Assembly (NCBI RefSeq): GCF_024586455.1
Contig: NC_065922.1
Span: 19,526,089-19,590,088 of the forward strand
DNA: 64,000 nucleotides
DNA from: Bactrocera neohumeralis
Lineage: Eukaryota > Arthropoda > Insecta > Diptera > Tephritidae
Direction of reading: 5' to 3'
The position numbers and the translations under genes are program-made. The notes beneath the pieces were generated by a model. It saw only the letters and a program-made list of their open reading frames with translations, made no database searches and was not told where the DNA came from. Position 1 is the stretch's first letter. Each line of letters begins with the position of its first letter. Of the stretch, positions 11,441 to 22,899 are shown in pieces.

Positions 11441-12666
11441 GTCGTATCAATCGTTTGTGGGATCCCCTTTCATTTGAAGCTTTTTCAGAAACTTTTAGAT
11501 TATATTATTTTTTTATCAAAATGTTAGTACATACACTCAAGATCAAAATTGACTTGGGCGGGCTAATTTAAACTGCGCTAGCACACCGAATTGATAAAAA
11601 ATCATAGATTGGTACAACCTTTTTATATTTCGCAGGGAATCTTCCTTATTAGTCGTCTGTTATAAGAGCATTCTTAAATACTTAGTATATTCCTGTTTGT
11701 ACCCTTAAAATCGGTCCCCAATATTGTCATCTCTTACAAAGAAGAATGGGAAAGGGGTAAAGTGAAAGGGACACAGGAATAAACATCTAAACGGCTGGGT
11801 TCAAACTAGTTAATTGAAACTGGGTGGAGTCTTTATTAGATACTAGAATCACCTTCTTATTATCAGACCACTGCAATGTCTTCCATGCGTAGATAAAGTA
11901 TCTTGTTCTGACAAAGAGTGTGTTTACAATAAAAATACGGATAGCTAAGCGGCTTTAAAATCACTGGAAGCCTCTTAAAGTTTCATCTTCTATTAGCGGA
12001 TCCAAAAACCTATAGTGATATTCCTGTGAACTGTAAAGCACATAAACAAGCCAGAACCACTCTACAATTAGAGAGAAATATATGGTGTATATAAGAAAAA
12101 TATGAGATGATGTTTTGGAGATTGCGCACATACAACTTTTGGTATTAATGAACTTTCCTTTGTTCATCTAAGGCACAGGGTGGTTCAGTGAGTACATAAT
12201 AAAGTGATGGAATTTTAGTCCCGGTGCTTTCACAATGAGTCTCCTAAAGGCTTTGGTGCGCTGTTTGCGATCCACGCTGCCCACCTACCTGTTCATGTGA
12301 AGTTTGATTTCCATTTGTCAGTTGATGTGTATTTGAGAACTGATCTGGAGTGTATATTCCAGTTTTTGTTGCTTAGTACAGGGTATTACAAAGATGATCT
12401 ATTTAAAATATTTAATGTTTTAACTAACCCATGGAATGATACTAGTTATTCCTCTCAAGATGTAGCAGGATCCATGGAATAAAATTGGTTATTTGAAGAT
12501 AAGCTTTGGAGCTTGCCTTTGAGCTCGAAAATATAATCCATCAGCTGTTCTAACTAATTATTCATGCTGGGAAGGTGAGAATTTAACATTTCTGGTTCGA
12601 AGAAACTACGGTATGTAGCATGACGGTATCTGATTCTAATAAAAATTCTCTTCAGGGACATTTCAG
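11441..12666. other. Non-coding spacer
   Basis: No family is recognised. The stretch 11750-11830 (GGGACACA, then GGCTGGGTTCAAA) weakly resembles the dispersed repeat at 14765 and 48470. ORFs at 11961 and 12297 are short and unsupported. Confidence 0.5.
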
Positions 12667-13260
12667 GGTGTTGTTTTTGAGCCAGTGGAACCATCGGTCA
12701 ATATTTTTTCAAAAACTATGCCGTTGAGAACGTAACCGTCAATGGTGACCCTTACCACGCCATGATAACCGATTATTCGATGCCTCAAATTGAAGCTTCA
12801 CGAGCACGGCGACATTTGGTTTCAACAAGACTGCATCATTTCCCACACATCGCATCAATAAATGGATAATTTGAGAGAACACTTCGGTGCACAGCTAATT
12901 TCTCATATTGAGCCGATCGATTGGCCACCAAGATCGTGTTATATCACAACGTTAGACCTTTTCCTGTGGAAATATGTAAAATTTAAAGTCTATGCGGACA
13001 ATGCTGCTTCGATTCAGACCTTGGAGCAAAACATCACGCGTTTCATTCGCCAGATACCAGTCGAATTGATAGAAAGAGTTATAGAAAATTGGACTCAACG
13101 GATGGACCATCTGAGACGTAGCCGCGGCCAACATTTGAGAGAAATAATCTTCAAAAAATAAATGCCTAAAGGTGTTCTTTCGAATGATATAAACATTTCC
13201 CATTAAATTTGAAGTTTCTGTGTTTTATTCTTTAAAAAAGTAGCGAAGCTCGAACCCCTG
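12667..13260 (+). mobile_element. DD41D (rosa-type) mariner 3' half, relic A
   Basis: Plus-strand frames read GTIGQYFFKNYAVENVTVNG (from about 12689), HAMITDYSMPQIEA, then after a frameshift near 12800 a clear C-terminal half: DWPPRSCYITTLDLFLW, KYVKFKVYADNAASIQTLEQ, then NWTQRMDHLRRSRGQHLREI to the stop at 13161. DNA around 12815-12845 matches the WFQQDG catalytic motif but is out of frame. The 3' terminal repeat ends at about 13260. The N-terminal half and 5' end are gone. Same family as 15079-16342. Confidence 0.85.
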
Positions 13261-14764
13261 TCAAATAATATTCGGCAAGCGACGGCTTTCCCAAACTTGA
13301 AGCTTATGCCAGTCATTTTATATAGACTTCGTCTTCAAGAAAACAACCTACTTATTTCTCTCGACAATGTTAAGGGTGATTCCTTTAAGTAGTCTTCAAG
13401 TTTATATTCAACTAAAAATCGATGCAATGATCAAAAATAACACAAAACAAGTAGTTCCTAGAAAAAGTTTTGAAATATTATTAAAAAGTTATCTTTTTAG
13501 AATAGATTCAACTTTTTTTCAAAAATTCACTGTCTATTGAAGCACCTCAAACCCACTGTGCCTGCACATACGTATACATGTCGGTGTATACTTTCTTGCG
13601 TGCGTTGCTACCGCCGCTTTGGAGGCTGTACCCATGGGTACTCGCTAATTTTTTGCGCGTCCACGCGGAACGGGTTACCAGCCAGCAGTTGGCAGCAATT
13701 CTACGACTTCTAACTGCTTAGGCCGTTGCGGCGTGTTGATATCTATGAGTCAGAGCCGCGCCGCGCCGCGCCGTGAGTGAACTGGAATCGAGTCTGCCGC
13801 TGCCGCTTTGGGTTTTTTGCTTATTTTTTGCGCGGTTTTTGCAGGCTTTCTTCTTGCTCACTCGCCGCATGAAGAATATGGGCGACAGTTGTTAGCAATT
13901 GTTTATTTTATTATTTATAACCATGTTTTATCTACATTATTCTATTGTGTAGTTTTTTTTTTGCCTTTTTCTATTGACTTTTTAATTATGAAACGCTGTT
14001 GCCTTACTACTGTTTGGCGCTGCTAATATTTTAGCATATGTTTGCATATATAATTTTGTATATGTTTGGTGTGTTTGTGTGTATTTCGCTTATTAAATTC
14101 ACACACGCACACGCGCAATTTATCGCCGCTCTGTGCTTCGCCCACAAATCATAAGCGCTTGGCACCGTGCGCCAAACACGCTTTTGTCTGCGATAATTGC
14201 TGGCAGCAACACAAACTATCACACAAACATACATACATACATACATACATACATACTTATGCAAACATATATTCTTATAATATGTAGATATATTATAAAT
14301 AATTAGTTATAATTTTTTTTGTTTTATCTGAAACACAGCCACTGCCCACGGTTGCCATTTTGCTTGGCTGCTTGGTGCTTGGCGTGCGCTGTCGGCTATC
14401 GTTCAGTGTGGTCACTCACTGTGCCACTTGTCCAAATGACGTCAATGCAGCGAAACAGCTGAATTTACAATTTTGTATTATTTCTGCGTGTCTTTTTCTT
14501 GCAGTTTGCAGTTTTATATTAATTTTATTTTTTTTTAATTATTATTTATTTATTTTTATTAAAAAAACATGCTTTGAGAACGCTTGTGGTGCGAAGTATA
14601 TATCTACATATATGTATATGTGTGTGTAGACCACCTGGTACATTTTTCAGAAAATAATTATTAATAAAATTTATTGTGAACTTAAAGTTGTATAAAAAAT
14701 ACTTATTTTTAAAGAATTTAAGATGATCCAGTCCAGCCTTTACGCTTTTGAATTTTTTTTTACG
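13261..14764. other. Non-coding spacer
   Basis: No gene is seen. It contains a short GCCGC run (13756-13776), CACACA near 14100, an ACAT microsatellite (14222-14256), a T/A-rich block (14510-14570) and a pair of TTTTACGTTTTTGAAATTTT repeats ending at about 14795. Confidence 0.6.
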
Positions 14765-15078
14765 TTTTTGAAATTTTTTACGTTTTTGAAATTTTAAGAA
14801 ATTATTACTAGAAACTTTAACTAATTATTTATATTATTTCTTTTCGTTTTAGGTGAGTAAACAAACGACAAGAAAAATGTTAAGAGTTGCTAGCTGTATG
14901 CCACCAATGTGTAAAGGACAAATACCCAAAGGGACACAAATCGGCTAAGTTCAAAAAAACTCTCAAATATGATTTTAATAATAAGTATATTCAAGAAATC
15001 CATTAAGATTAACTTCCAGGGGTTTAGAAGAACTTACTTTATATGAGTTCAAACAGAAACAGGCGAAAAATAGTTGAA
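14765..15078. repeat. Dispersed repeat family 1, copy A
   Basis: This 310-bp stretch is closely similar to 48470-48775: both run from TTTTACGTTTTTGAAATTTT through TCTTTTCGTTTTAGGTGAG, GCTGTATGCCACCAATGT and GGACAAATACCCAAAG to AACTTACT and CAGGCGAAAAATA. It has no coding potential and no visible terminal repeats. It ends where the DD41D mariner begins. Confidence 0.8.
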
Positions 15079-15156
15079 AGGTGTTCCATTTCGAAGTTCT
15101 CAACTTCTTTAAAGCAACAACTTAGAAACTTCAATTTCAATTAGGCATATTTATTA

Positions 15157-15657
15157 TTATTCGAAGGAACATTCTTTGGCATTTTTTTTTCTGAAGATTA
15201 TCTCTTTCAAATATTGACCATGGCTACGTCTCAGATGATCCATCCGTTGAGTCCAATTTTCGATGCCTCGTTCGATCATTTCGACTGGTAACTGGCGAAT
15301 GACACGCGAGATGTTTTGCACCCAGGCCTGAACCGTAGCGAGATTATCCACATAGTCTGTAGACTTTACATAACCCCACATGACGAAGTCTAACGGTGTG
15401 ATATCACACGATCTTGGTGGCCAATCGACCTGTCCGAAACGTGAAATTATCAGCTCACTAAAGTTTTGTCTCCATAAATCCATTGACTGTTTCGATGTGT
15501 GCGAAGTGGTGCCGTCTTGTTGAAACCAAATGTCGCCGAGATCACGAGATTCGATTTTAGGCATCAAATAGTCGGTTATGATGGCGCGATAATGGTCACC
15601 ATTGACGGTTACATTCTTACTGGCATAATTTTTGAACAAATATGAACCACAAACCAC
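15157..15657 (-). pseudogene. DD41D mariner transposase, catalytic C-terminal half
   Basis: An open frame of 166 residues. It includes GDHYRAIITDYLMPKIES, then WFQQDGTTSHTSKQSMDLWR (second catalytic Asp), and DWPPRSCDITPLDFVMWGYV (third Asp, in TPLD). I count exactly 41 residues between these aspartates. It ends NWTQRMDHLRRSHGQYLKEI and a short tail. The frame itself lacks the first Asp: upstream, about 15740-15800, the usual FSDEAHFW is replaced by FKVEGPWF in another frame. The transposase is therefore split and missing a catalytic residue. Confidence 0.85.
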
Positions 15658-15869
15658 ACCAAACCGTTATTTATTCTGGATGAAATGGTAGCTCTTGAAT
15701 CGCTTCAGATTGCTCTTCGTTTCAAATGCGGTAATTTTGCTTGTTTACGTACCCATTGAACCAGGGCCCTCAACTTTGAACACAATTTTACTAGAAAACG
15801 TCAGATCTTCTTGGAACTTTTCAAAAGCCCATAGAGCGAAGCGATGTCGCTTGAGAAGGTAGAGTGACT

Positions 15870-16268
15870 TCAGTTCTTACACGCCTTCAATTTAAGATTT
15901 CGATGTAAAATACGCCAAGTCGTTCCATATGTCAGTCCGAGTTGCTGCGAACGGCGCCGAATCGTCTTCCCACCGTCTTCGTGTGCACTCTCAACTGCTA
16001 CGGCTGCTATACTTTCTTCACTGCGAGCTGGACGTGGTCTATTCAATCGAATATTATCCAATAATGAATGCTGAGTCTCAAGGTGGGTGAGTGTGTTTCG
16101 AATAGTACGCACAGTAGACCGATTGTATCGACCATAAGTTGAGCGAAGCGCGCGAAACACATTCTTTACAGAACGTGAATTTTCGTAGTAAAGTTGAATG
16201 ATTTGTAAACGTTGTTCAGGCGTAGATCTTTCCATGATAAAATGCCAAACAATACTGAATAAAAACAT
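15870..16268 (-). pseudogene. DD41D mariner transposase, N-terminal DNA-binding half
   Basis: A 132-codon frame with MERSTPEQRLQIIQLYYENS from residue 12, then SVKNVFRALRSTYGRYNRST, AAVAVESAHEDGGKTIRRRS and QQLGLTYGTTWRILHRNLKL. This is the paired helix-turn-helix region that binds the terminal repeats in mariners. The natural start is probably the ATG of MERSTPEQ, with 11 residues of spurious upstream reading. The frame stops just after LKACKN, before the catalytic core. Confidence 0.85.
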
Positions 16269-16342
16269 GACAGCTTGAGACGATTCACTCGTGATGTGTC
16301 AAAAAAAGGCTGTTGAGAAAAGTACCTCTACTTGGATCACTC

Positions 16343-16805
16343 GTTATTATCTCATCTCCTTACTTTTCGATCATGCATAAAAAACTACTTAAATTCACAA
16401 AGTTAGAATAGGTTTTTGGCATTGATTTCCAGATGGAGAATGCGAGCATCACACTTCAATAGACAAAAAAACTATATGAGGGTCTATAGACGAAAACAGC
16501 TTTGATCCTATACCAAATTTGAGGCGGCTAATAACGGTTCGACTCAATTCGCCCGAATAATCTTTAGTTACTACCCAAAAAAACGAGGAGAAAGTATGCA
16601 GATTTCACTCTAATCTTCACCTTCCTCAAGAAACCTTTGAAAATTGACGTTCGTTAAAATTTTTAATACCGCCGAATGTATGCCTATTGTTTAGTGTCCG
16701 GTTAAAAACTTACACTTGCGGTGAGTTGAACCTTGCTGTGAGCAAATATTTCAATGGCGTCGAAAGGCCAGCAGTGGCGCGGATAGCCGTCTATATGGTT
16801 GCTTT
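16343..16805. other. Non-coding spacer
   Basis: Nothing is recognised in these 460 bases; there is no clear repeat or ORF. Confidence 0.5.
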
Positions 16806-17285
16806 TTATATAATCCCATAGTTATTTAACAGAACAATACAGGCCTTCTCTATACCTAGTACTTCTGCTTGGTAAATGTTGGCTGAGTTTGGTAGCCGGA
16901 GAGACCGAGAGATTTTTATATCATTGGAGTATACTCCGCAGTCCATTCTGGATCCATCGCTGTAAATAGTCGTTTTATCATTATCCTCCAACAGAACTCT
17001 TCTCCATTCAGGGCTAGATGGTATCCTTATACAAAGGTGGCTATTGAAATCTAAACTTGTGAGGATCTCATCTGATTTACTTATGTTTAGCTGGTTCAAG
17101 ATGGTGCTATGCCAATAAGCTTTCTTGTTCCAACCTTCTAATTCTATTATTCTCGTTGCTACTTTCCGAGTAAAGAGTTCTGTGGGCAGCTGATGCAGAA
17201 ATATATTGAGCGCAACAGTCAGGCACGCCTTAATAGCCCCCTTAACCCCTGCACAGTCTGCTCTCTGTATTCTAGTTAAATTCCT
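16806..17285 (-). mobile_element. LINE post-RT and RNase H fragment (relic)
   Basis: Minus-strand translation reads LTRIQRADCAGVKGAIKACL, TVALNIFLHQLPTELFTRKV and ELEGWNKKAYWHSTI from about 17280 down to 17100. It then enters an RNase H domain: TTIYSDGSRMDCG (first catalytic Asp present), SLRLPNSANIYQAEVLGIEK (second catalytic acid present), to LLNNYGI at about 16806. The fold's C-terminal half is missing. It resembles the RNase H LINE at 7935 in organisation but differs in sequence, so it is a second family or subfamily. Confidence 0.75.
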
Positions 17286-18169
17286 GATATTAAAGTGTTT
17301 TTTTAAGGCATAAATAGAATAGTAATAATTAATTTGAGAACGTCACTCAGGAGTCCTAAGCCTCTAGGTAACATAGAGAGATTGATTTTTAAGATTTTAT
17401 ACAGAAACAAGTTTTTAGAAGCAATAACATATGTATGTATGTAATTCGCAGAAGCAAATTTTCTGTTTGAAAATGCGTCCTTCTTCAGAGATTTGATTTG
17501 GACCCCATCCTGGAAAGACAAAACTGTCCTAGAATTCGTTCGAGACTACCTATTCGAGACTATCATTGTAAATTTCAAAAAGCTATTTCGTGATCATACT
17601 TGTTTGGGTGCGGAATTTTGGAAAACGGAAAATCGATTTGTCGACTCGACATCATTGGATTGGGTAAAAGTTGTAGCTTTGTTGCACTCTCGCGAACTAG
17701 CGTAACTGGGTTTTGTATGAACTCCATGAATGCTGCTCGATGAACCAAACCCATTGAAGTCTCTAAAACTATATTACCTAAGATCGGACATAGACTCAAT
17801 CTCTGAGAGATAATGCTCAAAACAACGAAAGCCCTAAAAAATTTATCAAAAAAGAACTTCATCGAATGTCACTATAAATGGAACCTTACAAATTGCTATG
17901 ACCCCAGTTGAGATCATTAACAACATACGTCTCTACAACAACCTACATCCTATACAATGCGTACTCACATTATTCTGGATATATGTTACGTCTTCCATAA
18001 AGAAAAATCATAAAACTTTTTTTTATAATTTTATTACCATTGTCGTCAGACATGCGACATGCACTGTAAACAAGTGCCGTGCCATTGCCGTCATGGCACC
18101 TCGACGATACGCACAAATACAAATGCATATTATTACGACTCTACACATACATACATACCAAAAACAACA
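17286..18169. other. Unassigned sequence
   Basis: No gene can be supported. Frames at 17493-17705 (+) and 17575-17862 (-) overlap on opposite strands and match nothing I know. The first 200 bases look like ordinary spacer. Confidence 0.4.
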
Positions 18170-19200
18170 ACAAATCATTTCTCTGCTACGCGAGGTAATT
18201 AACCAAACGAACGATCATTTCGCCTCTCTGCCCATCATTTGGGGCCCAACGTCAGCGCGCGAACATAAATACTATGTAGCGCGCTCTCAGCAACTGTTTA
18301 CCTGTGCGCTACACTTCGGTACACATTCTCTCGCCCAACTGTCTGCGCTGTTAGCGCGCGCACATTCTTCGTGGCATTCCTCGTGCACAACTAATCGGAA
18401 AAATATTCAAAATATTTCTGTCGTTAACAGTATTGCCAGCTAACATAGCGCGCTCACACTCGCGCTCTTCAATGCGCTCTTCATCGCTATGCGCTCAGCT
18501 GCTCTGTTGTTACTCTCCGTTCGCATATTCTACATTCCAAGCATTGATGGGGAGCACAACAGCTGGCCGCAGTTGGTGTATGACGAATCCGCTATGCACT
18601 TAACGCCGCCACTCATTGCTCGGGTATGGCGAGTATCTCAAGAACGCAAGTCTCCGCTAAAGTCTACATGATGAATAAAAAACAAAAACATCATCACTTG
18701 TATTTGTGTATGAGGTAGAGCGCAAAACCCGTTCGGCCACTCCTTCACACCGCAACACCTGCGCGCGCTCAGCCAGCGCGACTCTAAAGTGCGCGCGCGT
18801 TCGCGCAACGTTGCTCGGTGGGCCGCCAACCGCACCGCGCCGCCTCACTTTGTCTTCTCTTGCCTGCCGCCTTACCCGTATGTTTGCATTTTCTTGTGTG
18901 CGCTTTGTTTTTCTTATTCTTGCCCGGTCTTCTACAGATACCCCACTTGTTTGACTGCTTCCCGCGCGCGCCATTGCCACTAACAACGCGGCGCGTTCTC
19001 AGCGCGCTGTTTGCTGTGATGCTTGCTTCTTGTCATTCGTCGCTTAATCTTGACTCTTTCTGCTGTTGTGTTTATGTGCTTGTGTGTGTTTGATTTCTCG
19101 GTCTTTTGTCGCGCCGTTGGAGCTGCTGGCTCTGTCTGGCCGACTGGCTCACTGGCTAGCTGCTTTGGGCCCTAATCACTGCCGCTCGCTCAGCGCCGCA
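18170..19200. other. GC-rich region upstream of the putative sd promoter
   Basis: Compared with its surroundings this kilobase is rich in GCGC/CGCGC (18255-18490, 18760-18840, 18960-19010) and in CTCTC, GCTCTC and CTCAGC motifs. Several overlapping ORFs on both strands (18489-19093) are Arg/Ala/Ser-rich and typical of spurious reading through CpG-rich DNA. The composition suggests promoter-proximal DNA, perhaps with GAGA-factor-type sites, but no single site is decisive. Confidence 0.4.
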
Positions 19201-20470
19201 TTCAGTCTGTGAGTTTCTCTCGATTCTGCGCGTTGCGTACACTCGGCTCGGTTCGTTGCGACGATATTTTTTGCTTGCTTGCTTGCGCTTTGCAGAGTTT
19301 ATGATTTGATATGTTGTTTAACTACTAAGTGCTCGGTGTGTAAAAAAGTTTTTCAGTGAATTTGTGATTCTTCCGCCTTGCAAATTGTAGCGTTTTCGGT
19401 TGGCGGGTATATACTACACCGAATTAGGACGGACGCGTCGTGGTTCTTAATTCTCCGTTTGCCATAATTGAAAGGGAAAAGAAACGTGGAACGAAGTGTA
19501 CGCGCTTGAAAAATATAAGAAAGCCAATTAATAAGAAGTAAAGAAAGGAAAAATTGATCGACACTCCCACAGTGCTTTTCCCCTTATTTATTTGTATTGT
19601 CTTCGCATTTGCAACGCTCGTAAAAGGGAAATTGTCGTCAGTTCGTGCAGTTTTCAGTGTATGTGAGTTTATAAGTGCTTTTTATTGTTGTTGTGCTACG
19701 TAATTATTAAAAAAGAAACAACTTGAGGAAGAAACGAAAGAAGTAATCAAAATCCATTGATCTGGGTTACTAGCCGCACACACCTCAAGTCCAAACGCGT
19801 CGTGTCACGTCGCAGACCAAACCCCGATTCCCATACGAACCCATTGGAATTGTACGCAAAGCCAGCGCAAAACGAAAAAAAAAACCAATACAAAAAAATA
19901 CATGCAACAACTACAAGTAGTTCTTCGAACAGCGATCGCGAAACGCCAAAAAGTTTCTCGTATCTCTTCGTTCGTCTTTACAAATTTACATTTTTATATG
20001 AGACACACACATACCTACAATTATAGAGTTCCATTGCATACGTGCGTGCGTTGTTTCACTCGTTCTTCGCCCCTCTAATCGCGCCTGCTACACACACCCA
20101 TTTGCGCCCACTTCAGAACCCCCCACCCAACCGCCAGCTAGCTGCTGCCAACAGGCATCGTCGCTAATTTTATCGTTGCCATCGGCACGGTTTGGCGGCG
20201 TCGGCGTCATCATCATCTTCGAGTAGCCGTCGTCGTCGCTGATTCTAACCGAAGCAGGCACAGTCGACTGACGCAAACGGCGCTGCTTGCGTCACCTAAC
20301 AACCAACTATCAGTGGGCATCAGCAATCGCCGCCGCAGCAGCGTCGCAACGTCACGACGTCGCTCGCGGAAAGAACTTTTTGTGTGCTGATCGGGTTCGG
20401 TTTGTGACTGGGACGGGTTCTTCAGTCGGCGACGTGCCAAAAAGTAAAACAAAAAGCGCTAATAAATGAT
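19200..20470 (+). promoter_or_regulatory. sd: Putative sd promoter and 5' leader exon
   Basis: The stretch looks like a Drosophila-type leader: mixed composition, many short A-rich and CAAA strings, no repeats, no long ORF. TTCAGTC at 19201-19207 fits the insect initiator (TCAGTY), with A+1 at 19204. A weak downstream-element-like CGTTGC lies 28-33 bases after it. Other TCAGT sites occur at about 19351 and 19637. Possible donors include GTGAGT near 19669 and GTAAAA near 20444. No TATA box is placed convincingly. Assignment to sd rests on position and strand relative to the coding exon 3-4 kb downstream. Confidence 0.35.
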
Positions 20471-20639
20471 GGTGTATGCATAAAAATAATGTGTGCTGCT
20501 CATATGTAGCATACATACATACATATGTATATATTTACATACATGTTCTGGCGTGTATGTTTGTCAGTTTGTGCTTTGCATAGGTGTATGCGCCTATATT
20601 GACTATAGCCACAGCACAGAGACAGTGAAAATGTGAAAA

Positions 20640-21835
20640 TGATTTCAATTGAGTGGACATTAATATTTTTAAGAATGGAAATGCAAAAAAAAAAATATTA
20701 AAAAAAAACAAGAAAATTTTACAATAACAAAGCTTGTGAAATAAATGTTTGAAAATATTCTAGAAATGGAAAAAATATGAAGTAGAAAATATTAAAATAA
20801 AATAAAATAAATTTAAATTAAATCAAAATGAATTAATTCAAATTAAAATAAATTAAATTAAATACAACAAAATAAAATAAAATTTAATTAAATTACATTA
20901 AATTAATATAAAATAAAAAAAAGAAAAAATAAAATAAAATTTAATTAAATTAAATTACATTAAATTAAATTAAATTAAAATTGAAAATAAAGAAAAATTA
21001 AAGTGATTTAAATTAAAATAGGCAAAATAAAATAAAATTTAAATAAAATGAAAAAATTAATTAAAATTAAGCTTAAAATTAATACTAAAAATAAAACTTA
21101 AATTTACACAAAAATATAGAATTTCATTAAATTAAAAACCATGAAAAAATAAATTTGCATTAAAACATTATTAAAAAAATTAAATTAAAATTAAAATACA
21201 TTAAATTAAAATTGAATAAAAGAAAATTATTTATTTTTTAAATTAAAATAAGCAAAATAAAATAAAATTTAAATTGAATTGAATTTATAATACTTTAAAA
21301 TTATAATTAAAATACTAATTAAAGTTGCAACTAAAATTATAATAAATTTAAAATAATATTAAAAGAAAAAATATTTTAAAATTTAACCTAAAATTAATAC
21401 TAAGAATAAAATTTAAATGTACATTGACATAAATAGAATCAAGCTTAATTAAATATCATGAAAAAAATGCATTAAATTAAAATTAAAATTAAATTAAAAT
21501 TACAACTAAAAATTTAAAAATGAAATATACATAAGTACGAATAAATATGTAAATTAAAAGAAAATAAATTAATTACTTCTAAGTCAAAATTAAAATAAAA
21601 GTTAACCTTAACTAATAAATTAAAATGAAAATAAATAAATAATATATGTATATAATATTGCAATTTAAAATAAAATTAAAATTAAATTAAAAGTCGCAAA
21701 CAAAAACAAAAATAAAATAATAAAAATTGTAGTAAAATTTAATTAATTAATTTAAAAAAATCTATACAAAACAGTAATTTATAACACACGAAACAACAAT
21801 AAAATTAACAAAAACTCAACAGTAAAATTACTATG
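20640..21835. repeat. A-rich low-complexity block (AAATT/AATAAA)
   Basis: About 1.2 kb built almost entirely of A and T, dominated on the + strand by AAATTAAAAT, AATAAAATAA and TTAAATTAAA permutations. It appears to be an expanded and degenerated simple repeat. There is no ORF or splice motif of note. It would lie in a leader intron if the 5' exon upstream is real. Confidence 0.8.
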
Positions 21836-22670
21836 TATTTTTAAATTTTATCTTAATTTTTTTAATTAAATTAATTTTTTATAAGTAATGTATTTTTTAT
21901 GCTTTATTTTTTTCTTAATTTTTTAAATTTTCTTAAATTAAATTAATTTTTTTTTTGTTTTTTTTTTCTATGTACAAATTTTGTTTTTAGTTCTCATATT
22001 TTTTTTTAATTCAGTGACTATAATTTTTATACTTGTTTTTATATTTTGTTCTTAAGTATTTATTTTTTGTCTTAGTCTTCCTTTTTTTGTTTTGAAATTC
22101 AGTCCCACTATAAACATTATAAAAAATACAGCTATTCATAATTTTTTATTCATTTCTTTAAAATTATATTTCCTATTTTGTTTTTTTTTTTAATTAAAAA
22201 TATTTTTTTTGCAATTTAAAATATTTAGTTTTCGCTGTTTTTCATAGATTTCATAACGATAATTCAGTTCCACTGTAATTTGCCGTTGTTGTAATTTTTC
22301 ATACTTTTTTATATTTTGTAGTCTTTTTTAAATATAAATTTTTATATTATTTTCATATATTTTGTCATTCACTCCCACTGTAGTTTTTCTGAGTAGTTTT
22401 GTTTTGTATTTTTTAAACTCTTTAATTTTGTTTTTTTTTTTAATTTTTTTGTATATTTTATGCTTTTTAATTATATTATTATTTTAGTTTTTAAATGAAT
22501 TTTTTTCATAATTTTCATTAAATTTATGTACTCAGTCCCACTGTAATTTTTCTACGTAGTTTTTGTTTTGTTTTATATATTTTTTAATTTTGTTTTTACA
22601 TTTTTTTAATTAAATTTTTTTATGAATTTCATATTTTTTCTAATTCTGTCCCACTGTAAGCATTATAAAA
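21836..22670. repeat. T-rich block with a recurring TCAGTCCCACTGTA motif
   Basis: The skew switches here from A-rich to T-rich. Embedded at about 22010 (weak), 22100, 22262, 22370, 22531 and 22645 is a motif close to TCAGTCCCACTGTAATTTTT. Its core CAGT-CCC-ACTG is a small inverted repeat. Spacing is about 90-160 bp, suggesting an old tandem array whose spacers became T-rich. Confidence 0.65.
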
Positions 22671-22899
22671 GATTCATAAATAAATAAAAAAATGTTGTGA
22701 ATGGTAAAACTAACGGTAAAAAAGCAGCTGAGACAATTTTAATTATACAAATTAATTTAAAAATTAAATAACCTTTAATTAATTAGGAAAGTTAACATAA
22801 TTTAAATTTCTAAAGCGCTGTTTTCAAAGTTACAGCATACAGCATCTGCGTTAAAACTTACCAAATTCAGTAAAGAAAATAAAATATCTTAGTATCATA

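Larger units (their letters stand above)
15079..16342 (-). mobile_element. DD41D (rosa-type) mariner, nearly full length, relic B
   Basis: The element is about 1264 bp and both ends are visible. On the + strand the left end reads AGGTGTTCCATTTCGAAG, and the right end is its imperfect inverse, finishing CTTGGATCACTC. Between them lies a broken transposase on the minus strand in two large frames. The end sequence and the 41-residue spacing between the second and third catalytic aspartates identify the rosa-type mariner described from tephritid flies. It is degenerate but is the most complete transposon in the window. Confidence 0.9.

Noticed and set aside
18489..19093. Arg/Ala-rich ORFs in the GC-rich region
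   Set aside because: CpG-rich DNA keeps all frames open by lacking stops; five frames are open at once, which a real exon would not show.
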